64,000 bases of DNA from Methylorubrum rhodesianum (GCF_014199985.1 NZ_JACHOS010000002.1:404702-468701); one strand, 5' to 3'; shown: positions 38,176 to 49,134, counted from the stretch's first letter. The notes: generated from the sequence alone by a model not told the origin. Numbers and translations: made by a program.

Positions 38176-40851
38176 ATGAGCGGCGTCAACGAGATCCGAT
38201 CGACCTTCCTGGACTATTTCCGGGATGCCGGGCACGCGGTCGTGCCTTCGTCCTCGCTGGTGCCGAAGAACGATCCGACGCTGATGTTCACGAACGCCGG
38301 CATGGTGCAGTTCAAGAACGTCTTCACCGGCGTCGAGAAGCGGCCCTACGTCAAGGCGACCTCGTCGCAGAAGTGCGTTCGGGCGGGCGGCAAGCACAAC
38401 GATCTCGACAATGTCGGCTATACCGCCCGGCATCACACCTTCTTCGAGATGCTCGGCAATTTCTCCTTCGGCGATTACTTCAAGGCCGATGCGATCGAGC
38501 TGGCCTGGACGCTGATCACGAAGGAATTTGGGCTGACGCCGGAGCGGCTGCTCGTCACCGTCTATGCCGATGACGACGAGGCGGCGGGCCTCTGGAAGAA
38601 GATCGCCGGGTTCGGCGACGACAAGATCATCCGCATCGGCACCTCCGACAATTTCTGGCAGATGGGCGATACCGGCCCCTGCGGCCCCTGCTCGGAGATC
38701 TTCATCGACCAGGGCCCGGCGCTCGCCGGCGGCCCGCCCGGTTCCCCGGACGAGGACGGCGACCGCTTCCTCGAATTCTGGAACCTCGTCTTCATGCAGT
38801 ACGAGCAGGTCGAGCCCGGGGTGCGCAATCCCCTGCCCCGGCCCTCAATCGACACCGGCATGGGACTGGAGCGGATGGCCGCGATCCTCCAGGGCGTCCA
38901 TTCGAACTACGACACCGACCTGTTCCGCGCCCTGATCGATGCGGTGGCCCACGCCGTGTCCCGGGCGCCCGAGCCCGCGACCCGCGCGTCCTACCGGGTC
39001 ATCGCCGACCACCTGCGCTCGACCTCGTTCCTCATCGCCGACGGCGTGCTGCCCTCGAACGAGGGTCGCGGCTACGTGCTGCGCCGGATCATGCGCCGCG
39101 CCATGCGCCATCTCGAACTGCTCGGCGCCCGCGATCCGGTGATGTACCGCCTCGTGCCCACCCTGGTGCGCGAGATGGGTCAGGCGTTCCCGGAACTCGC
39201 CCGCAGCGAGGCGTTGATCTCCGAGACCCTGCGGCTGGAGGAAGGCCGCTTCCGCAAGACGCTGGAGCGCGGCCTCGCGATTCTCGACGCGGAGAGCCGT
39301 GATCTGAGCCAAGGCCAGAACCTGTCGGGCGAGACCGCCTTCACCCTCTACGACACCTACGGCTTCCCCCTCGACCTGACCCAGGACGCCCTGAAGGCCC
39401 GCGGTATCGGCGTCGACACGCAGGCTTTCGACGCCGCGATGCAGCGCCAGAAGCAGGCGGCGCGGGCGGCATGGCAGGGCTCGGGCGAGGCCGCCACCGA
39501 GACCGTCTGGTTCGGCATCAAGGAGCGCACCGGCGCCACCGAATTCCTGGGCTACGAGGCCGAGGCCGCCGAGGCCGTCGTCGGCGCGCTCCTGCGCGAG
39601 GGCGGCGAGGTCGAGGCGCTGAAGGCCGGCGAGAGCGGGATCGCCGTCGTCAACCAGACGCCGTTCTACGGCGAATCCGGCGGTCAGGTCGGCGATACCG
39701 GCACGATCTGCGGGCCCGGCCTCAAGGCGCGCGTGACCAACACCGAGAAGAAGCTCGGCGACCTGTTCGTGCATCACGTCATGGTCGAAGAGGGGACACT
39801 CGCCGTCGGCGCGGCGGTCGAGATGAAGGTCGATCACGCCCGGCGCGCCGCGATCCGCGCCAACCATTCGGCCACCCACCTGCTGCACGAGGCCCTGCGT
39901 CAGGTGCTCGGCGATCACGTCGCGCAGAAGGGCTCGCTCGTCGCGCCCGAGCGCCTGCGCTTCGACATCAGCCACCCGAAGCCGATCGACGAGGCCGAGC
40001 TCTCCCGCGTCGAAGAAATCGCCAACGCGGTGCTGCTTCAGAACGCGCCGGTGGTGACCAAGCTGATGGCGGTGGACGAGGCGATCGAGTCGGGTGCGCG
40101 CGCGCTGTTCGGCGAGAAGTACGGTGACGAGGTCCGTGTCGTCTCCATGGGCCGGCCGGTCGATGACGCCGGCCGCGAGGTCGAGGGCCGCCTGCCGAAC
40201 TTCTCGATCGAACTGTGCGGCGGCACCCACGTCTCGCAGCTCGGCGAGATCGGACAGATCACCGTGATCGGCGAGAGCGCGGTCGGTGCCGGCGTTCGCC
40301 GGATCGAGGCGATGACCGGCACGGCCGCGCGCCGTCACCGCGCCGCCGAGAGCCGCACGCTGAACCAGCTCGCCGGGCTGCTCAAGGCGCCCGTGGGCGA
40401 CGTCCCGGACCGGCTCTCCGCCCTGATCGAGGAGCGTCGCCGGCTGGAGAAGGAGCTGACCGACGCGCGGAAGAAGATCGCCATGGGCGGTGCGGCGGGC
40501 GGCGGCGACGAGGCCCGCGAGGTCAACGGCGTGAAGGTGATGGCCCGCGTGGTCGAGGGCGTCGAGATGCGCGACCTCAAGGGTCTGGCCGACGAGGGCA
40601 AGAGCCGCCTCGGCTCCGGGATCGTCGCCATCGTCGGCGTCTCGGCCGACGGCAAGGCGGGTCTCGTCGTCGGCGTCACCGAGGATCTCACCGACCGCTA
40701 CGACGCCGTGAACCTCGTGCGCGCCGGTGCCGGGCATCTCGGCGGCAAGGGCGGTGGCGGGCGCCGTGACATGGCTCAGGCCGGCGGTCCGAACGGTGCC
40801 GGTGCGGACGCCGCGCTCGCAGCCATCACCGAGGCACTGGCGGCCGCCTGA
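38176..40851 (+). CDS. alaS: alanine--tRNA ligase
   Basis: The 891-residue enzyme charges tRNA-Ala. The class II catalytic core is clear: [37 protein letters not shown] at the N-terminus. The editing domain has [16 protein letters not shown], and the zinc/editing CGGTHV motif follows. The C-terminal glycine-rich [16 protein letters not shown] of the C-Ala domain is present. It starts [15 protein letters not shown], the family start. recA-alaS proximity is common in alphaproteobacteria. Confidence 0.98.
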   Translation: MSGVNEIRSTFLDYFRDAGHAVVPSSSLVPKNDPTLMFTNAGMVQFKNVFTGVEKRPYVKATSSQKCVRAGGKHNDLDNVGYTARHHTFFEMLGNFSFGDYFKADAIELAWTLITKEFGLTPERLLVTVYADDDEAAGLWKKIAGFGDDKIIRIGTSDNFWQMGDTGPCGPCSEIFIDQGPALAGGPPGSPDEDGDRFLEFWNLVFMQYEQVEPGVRNPLPRPSIDTGMGLERMAAILQGVHSNYDTDLFRALIDAVAHAVSRAPEPATRASYRVIADHLRSTSFLIADGVLPSNEGRGYVLRRIMRRAMRHLELLGARDPVMYRLVPTLVREMGQAFPELARSEALISETLRLEEGRFRKTLERGLAILDAESRDLSQGQNLSGETAFTLYDTYGFPLDLTQDALKARGIGVDTQAFDAAMQRQKQAARAAWQGSGEAATETVWFGIKERTGATEFLGYEAEAAEAVVGALLREGGEVEALKAGESGIAVVNQTPFYGESGGQVGDTGTICGPGLKARVTNTEKKLGDLFVHHVMVEEGTLAVGAAVEMKVDHARRAAIRANHSATHLLHEALRQVLGDHVAQKGSLVAPERLRFDISHPKPIDEAELSRVEEIANAVLLQNAPVVTKLMAVDEAIESGARALFGEKYGDEVRVVSMGRPVDDAGREVEGRLPNFSIELCGGTHVSQLGEIGQITVIGESAVGAGVRRIEAMTGTAARRHRAAESRTLNQLAGLLKAPVGDVPDRLSALIEERRRLEKELTDARKKIAMGGAAGGGDEAREVNGVKVMARVVEGVEMRDLKGLADEGKSRLGSGIVAIVGVSADGKAGLVVGVTEDLTDRYDAVNLVRAGAGHLGGKGGGGRRDMAQAGGPNGAGADAALAAITEALAAA

Positions 40852-41034
40852 CGCGGCAGCGCCGACGCGCGGAAGGCGGTCGAACAAATTCCGGGACGAT
40901 CACGGAACGGTGAGAGGGTTCGCGTCTTGGTTGGCCGCGACCCCCCCGCCTCCGGGCCTCGAGCCCGGTGCGACCCGCTCTCCGACCGGTCCCGAGCCGG
41001 ATCGTGGAACGGGCGTCAACGTCCCCGTGAGCCG

Positions 41035-42099
41035 ATGAAACTCTTCCGCTGCCAATCCTGCGACAACGTCCTGTACTTCGAGAACCGCGTCTGCGGGCGG
41101 TGCGGCCACCGGCTCGCCTACCTGCCGCAGCTCGGCCGAATTTCGGCCCTGGAACCGATCGGTGACAACAACGCCTGGACGCCGCTCGCGGTGCCCGATC
41201 GCCCGAGCTTCCTCTGCACCAACGCCGCGCACGACACCTGCAACTGGATGGTGCCTCCGGGCACGACCGACGCCTTCTGCCTCGCCTGTCGCCACAACGG
41301 CATCGTGCCGGATGTGAACGACCCGGTGAACCTGGAGCGCTGGCGCGAGATGGAGCACGCCAAGCACCGGCTGTTCTACACCCTGCTGCGCTGGAACCTG
41401 CCGCTGAAGACCCGCGCCGAGGATCCCGAGCACGGTCTCATCTTCAACTTCCTGGCCGATCCGCCGGATGCGAGCGGCCCCAAGGTGATGACCGGCCACG
41501 AGAACGGGATCATCACCATCGCCCTGGTCGAGGCCGATCCGGCCGAGCGCGAGAAGCGCCGTGCGTCCATGGGCGAGCCCTACCGCACACTGCTGGGCCA
41601 TTTCCGTCACGAGGTCGGCCACCACTACTGGGACATCCTCGTGCGCGACCCCGGCAAGCTGGAGCCGTGCCGGGCGGTGTTCGGGGACGACTCGCAGGAT
41701 TACGGCGCGGCCCTCCAGCGCCACTACGAGCAGGGCCCGCCGCCGAACTGGCAGGAGACCTTCGTCTCAGCCTACGCCACGACCCACCCCTGGGAAGATT
41801 TCGCCGAGACCTGGGCGCACTACCTGCACATCGTCGATACGCTGGAGATGGCGAGTGCCTTCGGCATGCAGGTGAAGCCGAAGGCCGATATCGCCGGTGA
41901 GCTCGCCGCGCGGGTCGATTTCGACCCCTATCGTGCCGACACGATCGAGCAGATCGTCGATGCGTGGCTGCCCTTCGTCTTCGCCATGAACAGCGTCAGC
42001 CGGGCCATGGGCGAAGGCGACCTCTACCCGTTCGTGCTCGCTCCGCCGGTGGTGCGAAAGCTCGGCTTCATCCACGACCTCGTTCACGGGCGGGTGTGA
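41035..42099 (+). CDS. putative zinc-binding metallopeptidase with N-terminal zinc ribbon
   Basis: The 354-residue protein starts with a zinc ribbon (MKLFRCQSCDNVLYFENRVCGRCGHRL), has a second Cys pair in FCLACRHNG, and a metallopeptidase-like HEVGHHYWD (HExxH) near residue 194. An EDFAETWAHYLHIVDTLE segment probably gives the third ligand. It matches a conserved family of cytosolic predicted zinc peptidases. The substrate is unknown. The ATG at 41035 directly starts the zinc ribbon; the frame is open upstream but without a family match. Confidence 0.85.
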   Translation: MKLFRCQSCDNVLYFENRVCGRCGHRLAYLPQLGRISALEPIGDNNAWTPLAVPDRPSFLCTNAAHDTCNWMVPPGTTDAFCLACRHNGIVPDVNDPVNLERWREMEHAKHRLFYTLLRWNLPLKTRAEDPEHGLIFNFLADPPDASGPKVMTGHENGIITIALVEADPAEREKRRASMGEPYRTLLGHFRHEVGHHYWDILVRDPGKLEPCRAVFGDDSQDYGAALQRHYEQGPPPNWQETFVSAYATTHPWEDFAETWAHYLHIVDTLEMASAFGMQVKPKADIAGELAARVDFDPYRADTIEQIVDAWLPFVFAMNSVSRAMGEGDLYPFVLAPPVVRKLGFIHDLVHGRV

Positions 42100-42138
42100 G
42101 ACCGCGTCCGTCCGAACGCGGGAGGGCCGGGCCCGGCA

Positions 42139-42747
42139 TCAGGCCCGCCCGGCCTCCGCCGAGAGCATGGCCGGGTCGATGCCGATCGCCTTGAGAACCT
42201 GATCGTACTTGGTGCCGAGCCCGGGATCGAAGATCAGCTCCGGATCGGCGGGGCAGTTCAACCAGCCGTTCGCGAGAATCTCGTTCTCGAGCTGGCCCGC
42301 CTGCCAGCCGGCATAGCCGAGCGCCAGCACGGCGTTCGAGGGGCCGCGTCCGTCGGCGATGGCGCGCAGGATTTCCACCGTGGCCGTGAGACACACCCCC
42401 TCGTCGATCTGCAGGGTCGATTGATCGATGTGAAAGTCGGCGGTGTGCAGCACGAAACCGCGCTTGGCATCCACGGGGCCGCCCATCAAAACCGGCATGT
42501 GCCCGACCCGCTCGCGCAGACGGATCGCGTCGGCCTCGCTGGCGATGTCGAGCTGGATCAGCAGATCCGGCATGCTGAGATCCGCCACGGGCTTGTTGAC
42601 GATGATGCCCATCGCCCCGTCCGCCGAGTGGGCGCAGAGATAGATCACCGAGCGCGCGAATCGCTCGTCGCCGATCCCCGGCATGGCCACGAGGAATTGG
42701 CCGTCGAGATAGGCCGGGTCTTTGAGAGCGGGGTCGGGTCTCTGCAT
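42139..42747 (-). CDS. YqgE/AlgH family protein
   Basis: The 202-residue protein (formerly DUF179) has the family pattern [40 protein letters not shown], then [16 protein letters not shown] and [15 protein letters not shown]. It is a small cytosolic fold of unproven function linked to alginate or stress regulation in other bacteria. It converges with the metallopeptidase gene, with a GC-rich hairpin between and overlapping its stop. Confidence 0.92.
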   Translation of the reverse strand: MQRPDPALKDPAYLDGQFLVAMPGIGDERFARSVIYLCAHSADGAMGIIVNKPVADLSMPDLLIQLDIASEADAIRLRERVGHMPVLMGGPVDAKRGFVLHTADFHIDQSTLQIDEGVCLTATVEILRAIADGRGPSNAVLALGYAGWQAGQLENEILANGWLNCPADPELIFDPGLGTKYDQVLKAIGIDPAMLSAEAGRA

Positions 42748-42872
42748 CGGGCTATGCTAATGCGGCGGCCGTCATTGATCCATAAGCCAAACGCGTGTGC
42801 GGGATGCCGGTGCCTCGACAGGTGCCTGTCGCGCGTCTAACGGTTCATGGCTTTTTCCCGAGGAGTGCGCGG

Positions 42873-43355
42873 ATGACGATTCAGGTTGGCGATCACCTGC
42901 CCCAGGTCACCTTCCGGGTGAGCGGGCCGGAGGGTCCGCAGGCCAAGACGACCGACGACGTGTTCAAGGGGCGGCGTGTCGTGCTGGTCGGCGTGCCCGG
43001 CGCCTTCACACCGGCCTGCCACCGCAACCACCTGCCGGGCTTCGTCGCCAAGCGCGAGGAGATCATGGCCCGGGGCGTCGACGCGATCGCTGTGACCTCG
43101 GTCAACGACATCTTCGTGCTCAACGCGTGGCAGCAGCAGAGCGGCGCCGAGGGCATCGAGTTCCTGGCCGACGGCAATGCCGAGTTCGCCAAGGCGATCG
43201 GTCTCGAGATGGACGGGTCCGGCTTCGGTCTCGGCCCGCGGTCGCAGCGCTACGCGATGCTGGTGGATGACGGCGTCGTGCGGATCCTCAACGTCGAGGA
43301 TACGCCGTCGAAGGCCGAGGTGTCGGGCGCCGAAGCGCTGTTGAAGGTGCTCTGA
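42873..43355 (+). CDS. peroxiredoxin (Prx5/type II)
   Basis: The 160-residue protein has the peroxidatic cysteine in GVPGAFTPACHRNHLPGF, the Prx5 active site, followed by AVTSVNDIFVLNAW and GLEMDGSGFGLGPRSQRYAMLV. It reduces hydrogen peroxide and alkyl hydroperoxides, using glutathione or glutaredoxin in related proteins. Only the peroxidatic cysteine is visible, so it is probably of the one-Cys or atypical kind. A GAGGAG site precedes the ATG at 42873. Confidence 0.92.
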   Translation: MTIQVGDHLPQVTFRVSGPEGPQAKTTDDVFKGRRVVLVGVPGAFTPACHRNHLPGFVAKREEIMARGVDAIAVTSVNDIFVLNAWQQQSGAEGIEFLADGNAEFAKAIGLEMDGSGFGLGPRSQRYAMLVDDGVVRILNVEDTPSKAEVSGAEALLKVL

Positions 43356-43368
43356 CGGAGCGTTCCGA

Positions 43369-43393
43369 GCCCTCTCCCGGACCGGGAGAGGGC
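43369..43393. terminator. strong hairpin between peroxiredoxin and thrB genes
   Basis: Twelve-base perfect arms (GCCCTCTCCCGG with CCGGGAGAGGGC) flank one base. It lies between convergent genes, 13 bases after the peroxiredoxin stop and eight before the thrB stop. The T run is poor on both sides, so termination is likely but not certain. Confidence 0.55.
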
Positions 43394-43401
43394 TTCTCGC
43401 A

Positions 43402-44367
43402 CTACCCCTGCCAGCCATAGTCCCGCGCATCGTGCGCGGTGCGGTGGAAGCTCAGCCGCCGGTCGTATTCAAGCGGGTCCTTGGGCTGTACCAGGGCGCC
43501 GGGCGGGACGTTGAGCCAGTCCACGAGCCGGGTCAGCATGAACCGCATCGCCGCGCCCCGTGCCAGAACCGGCAACGCGCCGATTTCGGCGGAGTCCAGC
43601 TTCCGCACCGCGTTGTAGCCCGCGATCATCGCCCCTGCCTTGTCGCGGTGGAAGGTGCCGTCGGCGTCGAAACACCACGCGTTGAGGCTGATCGCCAGAT
43701 CGTAGGCGAGGGCGTCGGTGCAGGCAAAGTAGAAGTCGATCAGGCCCGACACCGCGTCGCCGATGAAGAAGACGTTGTCGGTGAACAGGTCGGCGTGGAT
43801 CACGCCGCCGGGCAGGCCCTGAGGCCAGGACGCCTCGAGGAAGTCGAGATCGACGCGGGTGCGGGCGGCGAGCCCCGGCGCCACCGTATCGGCCTGCGCC
43901 TCGGCCTGGACGAAGAGCGGCCGCCACGCCCCGACCGAAAGGTTGTTCTCGCGCACCATCGGGAAGTCGCGGCCGGCCGCGTGGAGGCCGGCCAGCGCCG
44001 CGCCGAGCGCCCGGCAATGCTCCGCGTTCGGACGGCTCAACGACACGCCTTCGAGGAAGGTGACGATCGCCGCCGGCCGGCCGCAGAGGCGTCCGAGGGC
44101 AGTGCCTGAGCGGTTGCGCACCGGCTGCGGGCAGGCGAGACCGGCCCGCGCCAGATGGCCCATCAGGTTGATGAAGAATGGCAGGTCCGCTTCGCTCACC
44201 CGCTTCTCGTAGAGGGTGAGAATGTAGTTGCCCGTGCTGGTGTGCAGGAAGAAGTTCGAGTTCTCGACGCCTTCCGCGATGCCCTTGCAGGAGAGCAATT
44301 CGCCGAGCTCGTACTCTTTGAGGAAGGCGCGCAGCGCCTCGTCGGATACGTCGGTGTAGACCGCCAC
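43402..44367 (-). CDS. thrB: homoserine kinase (ThrB, APH-fold type)
   Basis: The 321-residue protein belongs to the aminoglycoside-phosphotransferase-like homoserine kinases used by alphaproteobacteria. It starts MAVYTDVSDEALRAFLKEYELG and has GVENSNFFLHT. The catalytic loop is GGVIHADLFTDNVFF, with the metal-binding aspartate in SGLIDFYFACTDALAYDLAI. It phosphorylates homoserine in threonine synthesis. It lies downstream of ispH but behind a terminator. Confidence 0.95.
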   Translation of the reverse strand: MAVYTDVSDEALRAFLKEYELGELLSCKGIAEGVENSNFFLHTSTGNYILTLYEKRVSEADLPFFINLMGHLARAGLACPQPVRNRSGTALGRLCGRPAAIVTFLEGVSLSRPNAEHCRALGAALAGLHAAGRDFPMVRENNLSVGAWRPLFVQAEAQADTVAPGLAARTRVDLDFLEASWPQGLPGGVIHADLFTDNVFFIGDAVSGLIDFYFACTDALAYDLAISLNAWCFDADGTFHRDKAGAMIAGYNAVRKLDSAEIGALPVLARGAAMRFMLTRLVDWLNVPPGALVQPKDPLEYDRRLSFHRTAHDARDYGWQG

Positions 44368-44389
44368 GGGTGTCGCTGCCGGGTTCGCG

Positions 44390-44418
44390 CAAGAGAAAGG
44401 GGCGCCGTGGGCGCCCCT
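44390..44418 (-). terminator. rho-independent terminator of ispH
   Basis: A nine-pair perfect stem (44398-44406 with 44410-44418, AGGGGCGCC/GGCGCCCCT) with a GTG loop is followed leftward by TTTCTCTT, about 40 bases after the ispH stop codon. Confidence 0.75.
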
Positions 44419-44459
44419 GGATGTCGTTCGGCCGGTTCAGAACCGGCGATGACGCCGCT

Positions 44460-45482
44460 TTACTCCGCGGCCTCGCTGCGCAGCTCGCGCGGCAGCGGGA
44501 AGGACATGTCCTCGACGGTCACCGAGACCTGATCCACCGTCACGTCGAAGCGCGCGGCGAAGGCGTCGATGATCTCCTCCACCAGAACCTCGGGGGCCGA
44601 GGCGCCGGCGGTAAGGCCGAGGCGACGCACATTCTTAAAGGCGTCCCAATCGATCTCCTCCGCGCGCAGGACGAGGCGGGTGATCGGGCAGCCGGCCCGC
44701 TCGGCGACCTCGCGCAGGCGCTGCGAGTTCGACGAATTGGAGGAGCCGACCACGATCAGGGCATCGACCCGCGGGGCGACCTCCTTGACCGCTTCCTGGC
44801 GGTTGGTGGTGGCGTAGCAGATGTCATCCTTGTGCGGCCCGTGGATGGCCGGGAACTTGGCCTTGAGCGCCTCGACGATGTGCTTGGTGTCGTCGATCGA
44901 CAGAGTCGTCTGCGTCACCCAGGCCAGCGCCTGATCGGAAGGCGGGTTGAGCGCGTCGATCTGCTCGATGTCCTCGACCAGGGTGATCGAGCCCTTGGGC
45001 AGCTGGCCCATGGTGCCCACGACCTCCGGATGGCCGGAATGGCCGACGAGCAGGACGTGGCGTCCGCGCTTGTGGTGGATCTCGGCCTCGCGGTGGACCT
45101 TGGTCACCAGCGGGCAGGTGGCGTCGATGGTGGTGAGGCCGCGCGCATCGGCGTTCTGCGGCACCGTCTTGGCGACGCCGTGGGCGGAGAAGATGACGGG
45201 CGCGCCGCTATCGGGCACCTCGTCGAGCTCGCGCACGAACACCGCGCCCTTCCGCTTCAGGGTCTCGACCACGTACTTGTTGTGGACGATTTCGTGGCGG
45301 ACGTAGACCGGCGCCCCGTAGATCGCCAACGCGCGCTCGACCACGTCGATGGCGCGCACCACGCCCGCGCAGAAGCCGCGAGGAGCGCAGAGCAGGATCT
45401 CGAGAGGCGGCTTGTCGCCCGTCACGGCCGGCTGCGGGACCCGGTTCGGGTCAGCGGTGAGGTTGATGGTGTCAGCGCTCAT
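44460..45482 (-). CDS. ispH: 4-hydroxy-3-methylbut-2-enyl diphosphate reductase
   Basis: The 340-residue enzyme makes IPP and DMAPP in the last step of the MEP pathway. The cluster cysteines are in [32 protein letters not shown] and a late [11 protein letters not shown] or ICYATTNRQ region. [13 protein letters not shown] and the conserved VIFSAHGVA are present. The ATG at 45482 gives [14 protein letters not shown]; a start 13 codons upstream is possible. The MEP pathway also feeds hopanoids and carotenoids in methylobacteria. Confidence 0.96.
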   Translation of the reverse strand: MSADTINLTADPNRVPQPAVTGDKPPLEILLCAPRGFCAGVVRAIDVVERALAIYGAPVYVRHEIVHNKYVVETLKRKGAVFVRELDEVPDSGAPVIFSAHGVAKTVPQNADARGLTTIDATCPLVTKVHREAEIHHKRGRHVLLVGHSGHPEVVGTMGQLPKGSITLVEDIEQIDALNPPSDQALAWVTQTTLSIDDTKHIVEALKAKFPAIHGPHKDDICYATTNRQEAVKEVAPRVDALIVVGSSNSSNSQRLREVAERAGCPITRLVLRAEEIDWDAFKNVRRLGLTAGASAPEVLVEEIIDAFAARFDVTVDQVSVTVEDMSFPLPRELRSEAAE

Positions 45483-45791
45483 GATCCCGCGGATGTGGAG
45501 AGGGGTGGCCGGGTCTGTCAACAGCGGCCAGCCCGAAAGCCGCGACAGGCTTGCACCTGTCCGTCGCTTTTACATAGCACACATGCCGCGATCCGTGACC
45601 CCCGCCATCTGCCCGGGGGGCCTGCATCCTCGATCCTGTGGCAACGCGGCCCACCGCGGTGGCCGAGGCCGGGGATCGAGCGGGGGCCGGATATGTGACG
45701 AACGACACGCGAATCACCCTCGCGGCAGCGGGGCGAGCGGGCTAAGGGGAAGCCCTTCTCCCGTCCCGATCCAGCGAGGCACCAGGCTTTC
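45483..45791. other. divergent intergenic region between ispH and the CPA2 antiporter gene
   Basis: No gene is supported in these 309 bases. They should carry promoters in both directions; no specific operator is evident. Confidence 0.5.
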
Positions 45792-47690
45792 ATGGCGAGC
45801 GCCACGGACCATGCCAGCTTCCTGCCACCGGTGCTGACCTTCCTGTCGGCGGCGGTGATCGGCGTTCCGCTCGTACGCCTGCTCGGCCAGAGTGCGGTGC
45901 TCGGCTACTTGGTGGCGGGTGTGGTGATCGGGCCGGCGGGCTTCTCGCTGATCGCCGAGCCGGAGACGGCCGCGAGCGTCGCCGAGATCGGCGTGGTGCT
46001 GCTGCTCTTCATCGTCGGGCTCGAACTCGAGATCTCGCGGCTCGTCTCCATGCGGCGCGACATCTTCGGGCTCGGTGCCGCGCAACTGGCGCTGTGCTCG
46101 CTCGTCATCGGCGGCGCGGCCTTCGCCTACGGCCTGACGCCGTCGGCGGCGAGCGTCGTCGGCATCGCCATCGCGCTCTCGGCGACCGCCGTCGCGCTCC
46201 AGCTGCTGGAGGAGCGCGGCGATCTCGGCTCGCCCTACGGCGGGCGCTCCTTCGCGGTCCTGCTGTTCCAAGACATCTCGGTGGTGGCGATCCTGGCTCT
46301 GCTGCCGCTGCTGGCCTCGGCCGGGGCCACGCCGAAGGACGGCTGGCTCGACGAGGGACTGCGCTCCACCGGCCGTGCCGCCGTCGCGGTGGCGGGGGTG
46401 GTGCTGGTGGGGCGCTACGGCCTCAATCCATTCTTCCGTCTGCTCGCCGCCGCCGGCGGGCGCGAGGTGATGACGGCGGCCGCCCTTCTCGTCGTGCTCG
46501 GCACGGCACTGGTGATGGAGAAGGCCGGCCTCTCCATGGCGATGGGCGCCTTCCTCGCGGGCGTGATGCTCGCCGAGTCGAACTTCCGCCACCAGCTCGA
46601 AGCCGACATCGAGCCGTTCCGCGGCATGCTGCTCGGCCTGTTCTTCATGAGCGTCGGCATGTCGATCGACGGCGGTCTGCTCACGCATCATTGGCTGGCG
46701 CTGCTCGCGGCAACCATGGCGGCGATCGCGGTGAAGATCGCACTGGTGGCCGGGCTGTTCCGCCTGTTCGGCTCGCCCTGGCTCGACGCCCTGCGCGGCG
46801 CGGCGGTGCTGGCACCGGCCGGCGAGTTCGCCTTCGTGATCCTGCCGGCGGCGGGCGACCTGCGCATCCTCGGCTCGGAGGTGACCCGCTTCTGCGTCGC
46901 GCTCGCCGCCCTCACCATGCTGGTCGGCCCCATCGCCGCCAAAGGGCTCGACGCGCTAATCGCCCGGCGCCCGAAGGAGGCCGAGCCGCCCTCCGACGTC
47001 GGCGAGGCACAGGAATCCGGCGATACCCGCGTGCTGGTGGTGGGCTTCGGCCGCTTCGGGCAGATCCTGGCGCAGGTGCTGCTGGCGGAGGGCATCAACA
47101 TCACCGTCATCGACAAGGACGTCGAGCAGATCCGCAACGCGACGAGCTTCGGCTTCCGCATCTATTACGGCGACGGCACCCGGCTCGACGTGCTGCGCGC
47201 CTCCGGCCTCGCGAAGGCAGAGCTCATCTGCGTCTGCATCGACGACGCGCCGGCGGCCTTGAAGATCGTCGACATGGTCCACGAAGAATTCCCGAACGTG
47301 CGCACCTACGTGCGCGCCTACGACCGGACGCATGCCATCGAACTGATGAACCGCGACGTCGATTTCCAGCTTCGCGAGACCGTCGAATCCGCCCTCGGTT
47401 TCGGCCGCGCCACCCTCGAGAGCCTAGGGCTCACCGCCGAGGCGGCCGCGCGACGGGTCGAGGACGTGCGCAAGCGCGACGTCGCCCGCCTCGTGCTCCA
47501 ACAGGCGGGAGCGATGCCCGACGGCTCCGGCTGGCTGCGCGGCACGCCGGAATTGCGGCCCGAGCCGCTCACCGCACCGAAAAGTCCGTCGCGGGCGCTC
47601 AGTGCCGAGACCCGCGGCCTGATCGAGCCGCAGCCGCACGAATCCGCCGCCCGCGCGCTCGAACCCGAGGATGCCGAGCCGAATGCCTGA
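45792..47690 (+). CDS. CPA2 cation:proton antiporter with TrkA-N domain (KefB/KefC-like)
   Basis: The 632-residue protein has about twelve transmembrane segments in residues 10-390, with VGLELEISRLVSMRR and LLFQDISVVAILALLPLL typical of CPA2 carriers. A cytoplasmic TrkA-N/RCK Rossmann domain follows (VLVVGFGRFGQILAQVLLAEG ... VIDKDVEQI). This is the KefB/KefC architecture for potassium efflux in exchange for protons. The KefF-type partner is not seen. The last ~100 residues are charged and poorly conserved. It overlaps the next MATE gene. Confidence 0.92.
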   Translation: MASATDHASFLPPVLTFLSAAVIGVPLVRLLGQSAVLGYLVAGVVIGPAGFSLIAEPETAASVAEIGVVLLLFIVGLELEISRLVSMRRDIFGLGAAQLALCSLVIGGAAFAYGLTPSAASVVGIAIALSATAVALQLLEERGDLGSPYGGRSFAVLLFQDISVVAILALLPLLASAGATPKDGWLDEGLRSTGRAAVAVAGVVLVGRYGLNPFFRLLAAAGGREVMTAAALLVVLGTALVMEKAGLSMAMGAFLAGVMLAESNFRHQLEADIEPFRGMLLGLFFMSVGMSIDGGLLTHHWLALLAATMAAIAVKIALVAGLFRLFGSPWLDALRGAAVLAPAGEFAFVILPAAGDLRILGSEVTRFCVALAALTMLVGPIAAKGLDALIARRPKEAEPPSDVGEAQESGDTRVLVVGFGRFGQILAQVLLAEGINITVIDKDVEQIRNATSFGFRIYYGDGTRLDVLRASGLAKAELICVCIDDAPAALKIVDMVHEEFPNVRTYVRAYDRTHAIELMNRDVDFQLRETVESALGFGRATLESLGLTAEAAARRVEDVRKRDVARLVLQQAGAMPDGSGWLRGTPELRPEPLTAPKSPSRALSAETRGLIEPQPHESAARALEPEDAEPNA

Positions 47691-49134
47691 GGCGGGCGAA
47701 GCTCCGGTGCCGGAGCCGAGGCCGGACGAGGGCGGGGCGCGCTTCGTCTCGGGCTCGATCCTGCGCCACGTCGTGGTGATGAGCGCGACCGGCTCCGTGG
47801 GCCTGATGGCGATCTTCGCCGTCGATCTCCTGTCGCTGTTCTACGTCTCCAAGCTCGGCGATCCGGCGCTGACCGCCGCCGTGGGTTTCGCCTCGATCGT
47901 CCAGTTCTTCGCCATCGCCATCAATATCGGCCTGATGATCGCGGCCGGCGCCCTGGTCTCGCGGGCGATCGGCTCGAACGACCCGGAAGGGGCGCGGCGT
48001 ATCGCGACCTCGGTCACGATCCACTGCCTGATCGCCTCCGGGATCCTGGCCGCCTTCCTCATCGCCGTGCTCGATCCACTGCTCAGGGCGATCGGCGCGG
48101 AGGGCCACACCCTCGACGTCGCCAAGCGCTACCTCTGGATCAGCCTTCCGTCGAACCTGCTGCTCGGGCCGGGCATGCTGTTTACAGGACTCCTGCGCGC
48201 GGTCGGCGCGGCGCGGGAGGCGATGTACGTGACCCTGGGCGGTGCCGTCGTCACCGTCTTCGTCGATCCCCTCCTGATCTTCGGCTTCGGTCTGGGCGTC
48301 GACGGTGCGGCGCTGGCGGTCTGCGTGGCGCGGGTCACCTTCGTGGCCGTCGGCTGGGCCGGCGTTCGCCGCTACCGGCTGCTCGAAGCGCCGCGCCTCC
48401 GCGCGGTTCTCGGCGACCTGCCGCTGGTGAGCCGTATTGCGGGACCGGCCGTGCTCACGAACCTGGCCCCGTCCGTCGCCAGCGCCTTTGTCGCGCATGC
48501 CCTGTCCGGCTTCGGGCCGCCGGCCATTGCCGGCAATGTCGTCATCGAGCGCCTGGCGCCCGTCGCCTTCTGCGGGCTGTTCGCGATGTCGGGATCGATC
48601 GGCCCGATCCTGGGCCAGAACTGGGGCGCCGCTCGCTTCGACCGGATGCGGGGGGTGCTCCGGGCCGGCGCGGGAGTCACGGCGCTCTACGTGGTCGTCG
48701 TCTGGCTTCTATTGGCGCTGGCGCGTTCGCCCCTGGCCGGTGCCTTCGAACTCAAGGGCGTGTCGGCCGAGCTGTTCGGCTTCTTCTGCCTTGTGAGCGG
48801 GCCGGTCTGGTTCTTCAACGGTCTCCTGTTCCTGGCCAACGCCTCGTTCAACAATCTCGGATTCCCGTTCATCTCGACCGTGCTGAACTGGGGCCGGGCC
48901 ACGCTGGGCACGGTCCCGCCCGCTCTGTTGGGAGCGGCGTGGTACGGACCGGAAGGCGTGATCGCCGGCACGGGCATCGGTTCGATCGCCTTCGGGGTGG
49001 CCGGTCTCGCCCTCGCGTTCCGAACGGTCGGTCGGCTCGAGCGGGGTGTGAGCACCGAAGCGGGCCCCGTTCTCGATCCGCCCGCGGCCGACGAGGCGGT
49101 GCAGGCCGCGCCGTCCAGCGGGATGTCGCTGTGA
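47683..49134 (+). CDS. MATE family efflux transporter
   Basis: The 483-residue protein has about twelve transmembrane helices and the MATE repeat pattern: SATGSVGLMAIFAVDLLSLFYVSKLGDPALTAAVGFA and, in the second half, NVVIERLAPVAFCGLFAMSGSIGPILGQNWGA. It would export organic cations or drugs in exchange for sodium ions or protons. The ATG at 47683 overlaps the antiporter gene end by eight bases; an ATG four codons upstream is also in frame. The overlap suggests co-transcription with the antiporter. Confidence 0.92.
   Translation: MPEAGEAPVPEPRPDEGGARFVSGSILRHVVVMSATGSVGLMAIFAVDLLSLFYVSKLGDPALTAAVGFASIVQFFAIAINIGLMIAAGALVSRAIGSNDPEGARRIATSVTIHCLIASGILAAFLIAVLDPLLRAIGAEGHTLDVAKRYLWISLPSNLLLGPGMLFTGLLRAVGAAREAMYVTLGGAVVTVFVDPLLIFGFGLGVDGAALAVCVARVTFVAVGWAGVRRYRLLEAPRLRAVLGDLPLVSRIAGPAVLTNLAPSVASAFVAHALSGFGPPAIAGNVVIERLAPVAFCGLFAMSGSIGPILGQNWGAARFDRMRGVLRAGAGVTALYVVVVWLLLALARSPLAGAFELKGVSAELFGFFCLVSGPVWFFNGLLFLANASFNNLGFPFISTVLNWGRATLGTVPPALLGAAWYGPEGVIAGTGIGSIAFGVAGLALAFRTVGRLERGVSTEAGPVLDPPAADEAVQAAPSSGMSL

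Noticed and set aside
38845..40887. 680-codon minus-strand frame across alaS
   Set aside because: It is antisense to alaS, with His/Leu/Asp/Arg-rich noise and no domain; alaS itself is complete.
44370..45698. 442-codon plus-strand frame across ispH
   Set aside because: Antisense of ispH, no ribosome binding site and no motif.
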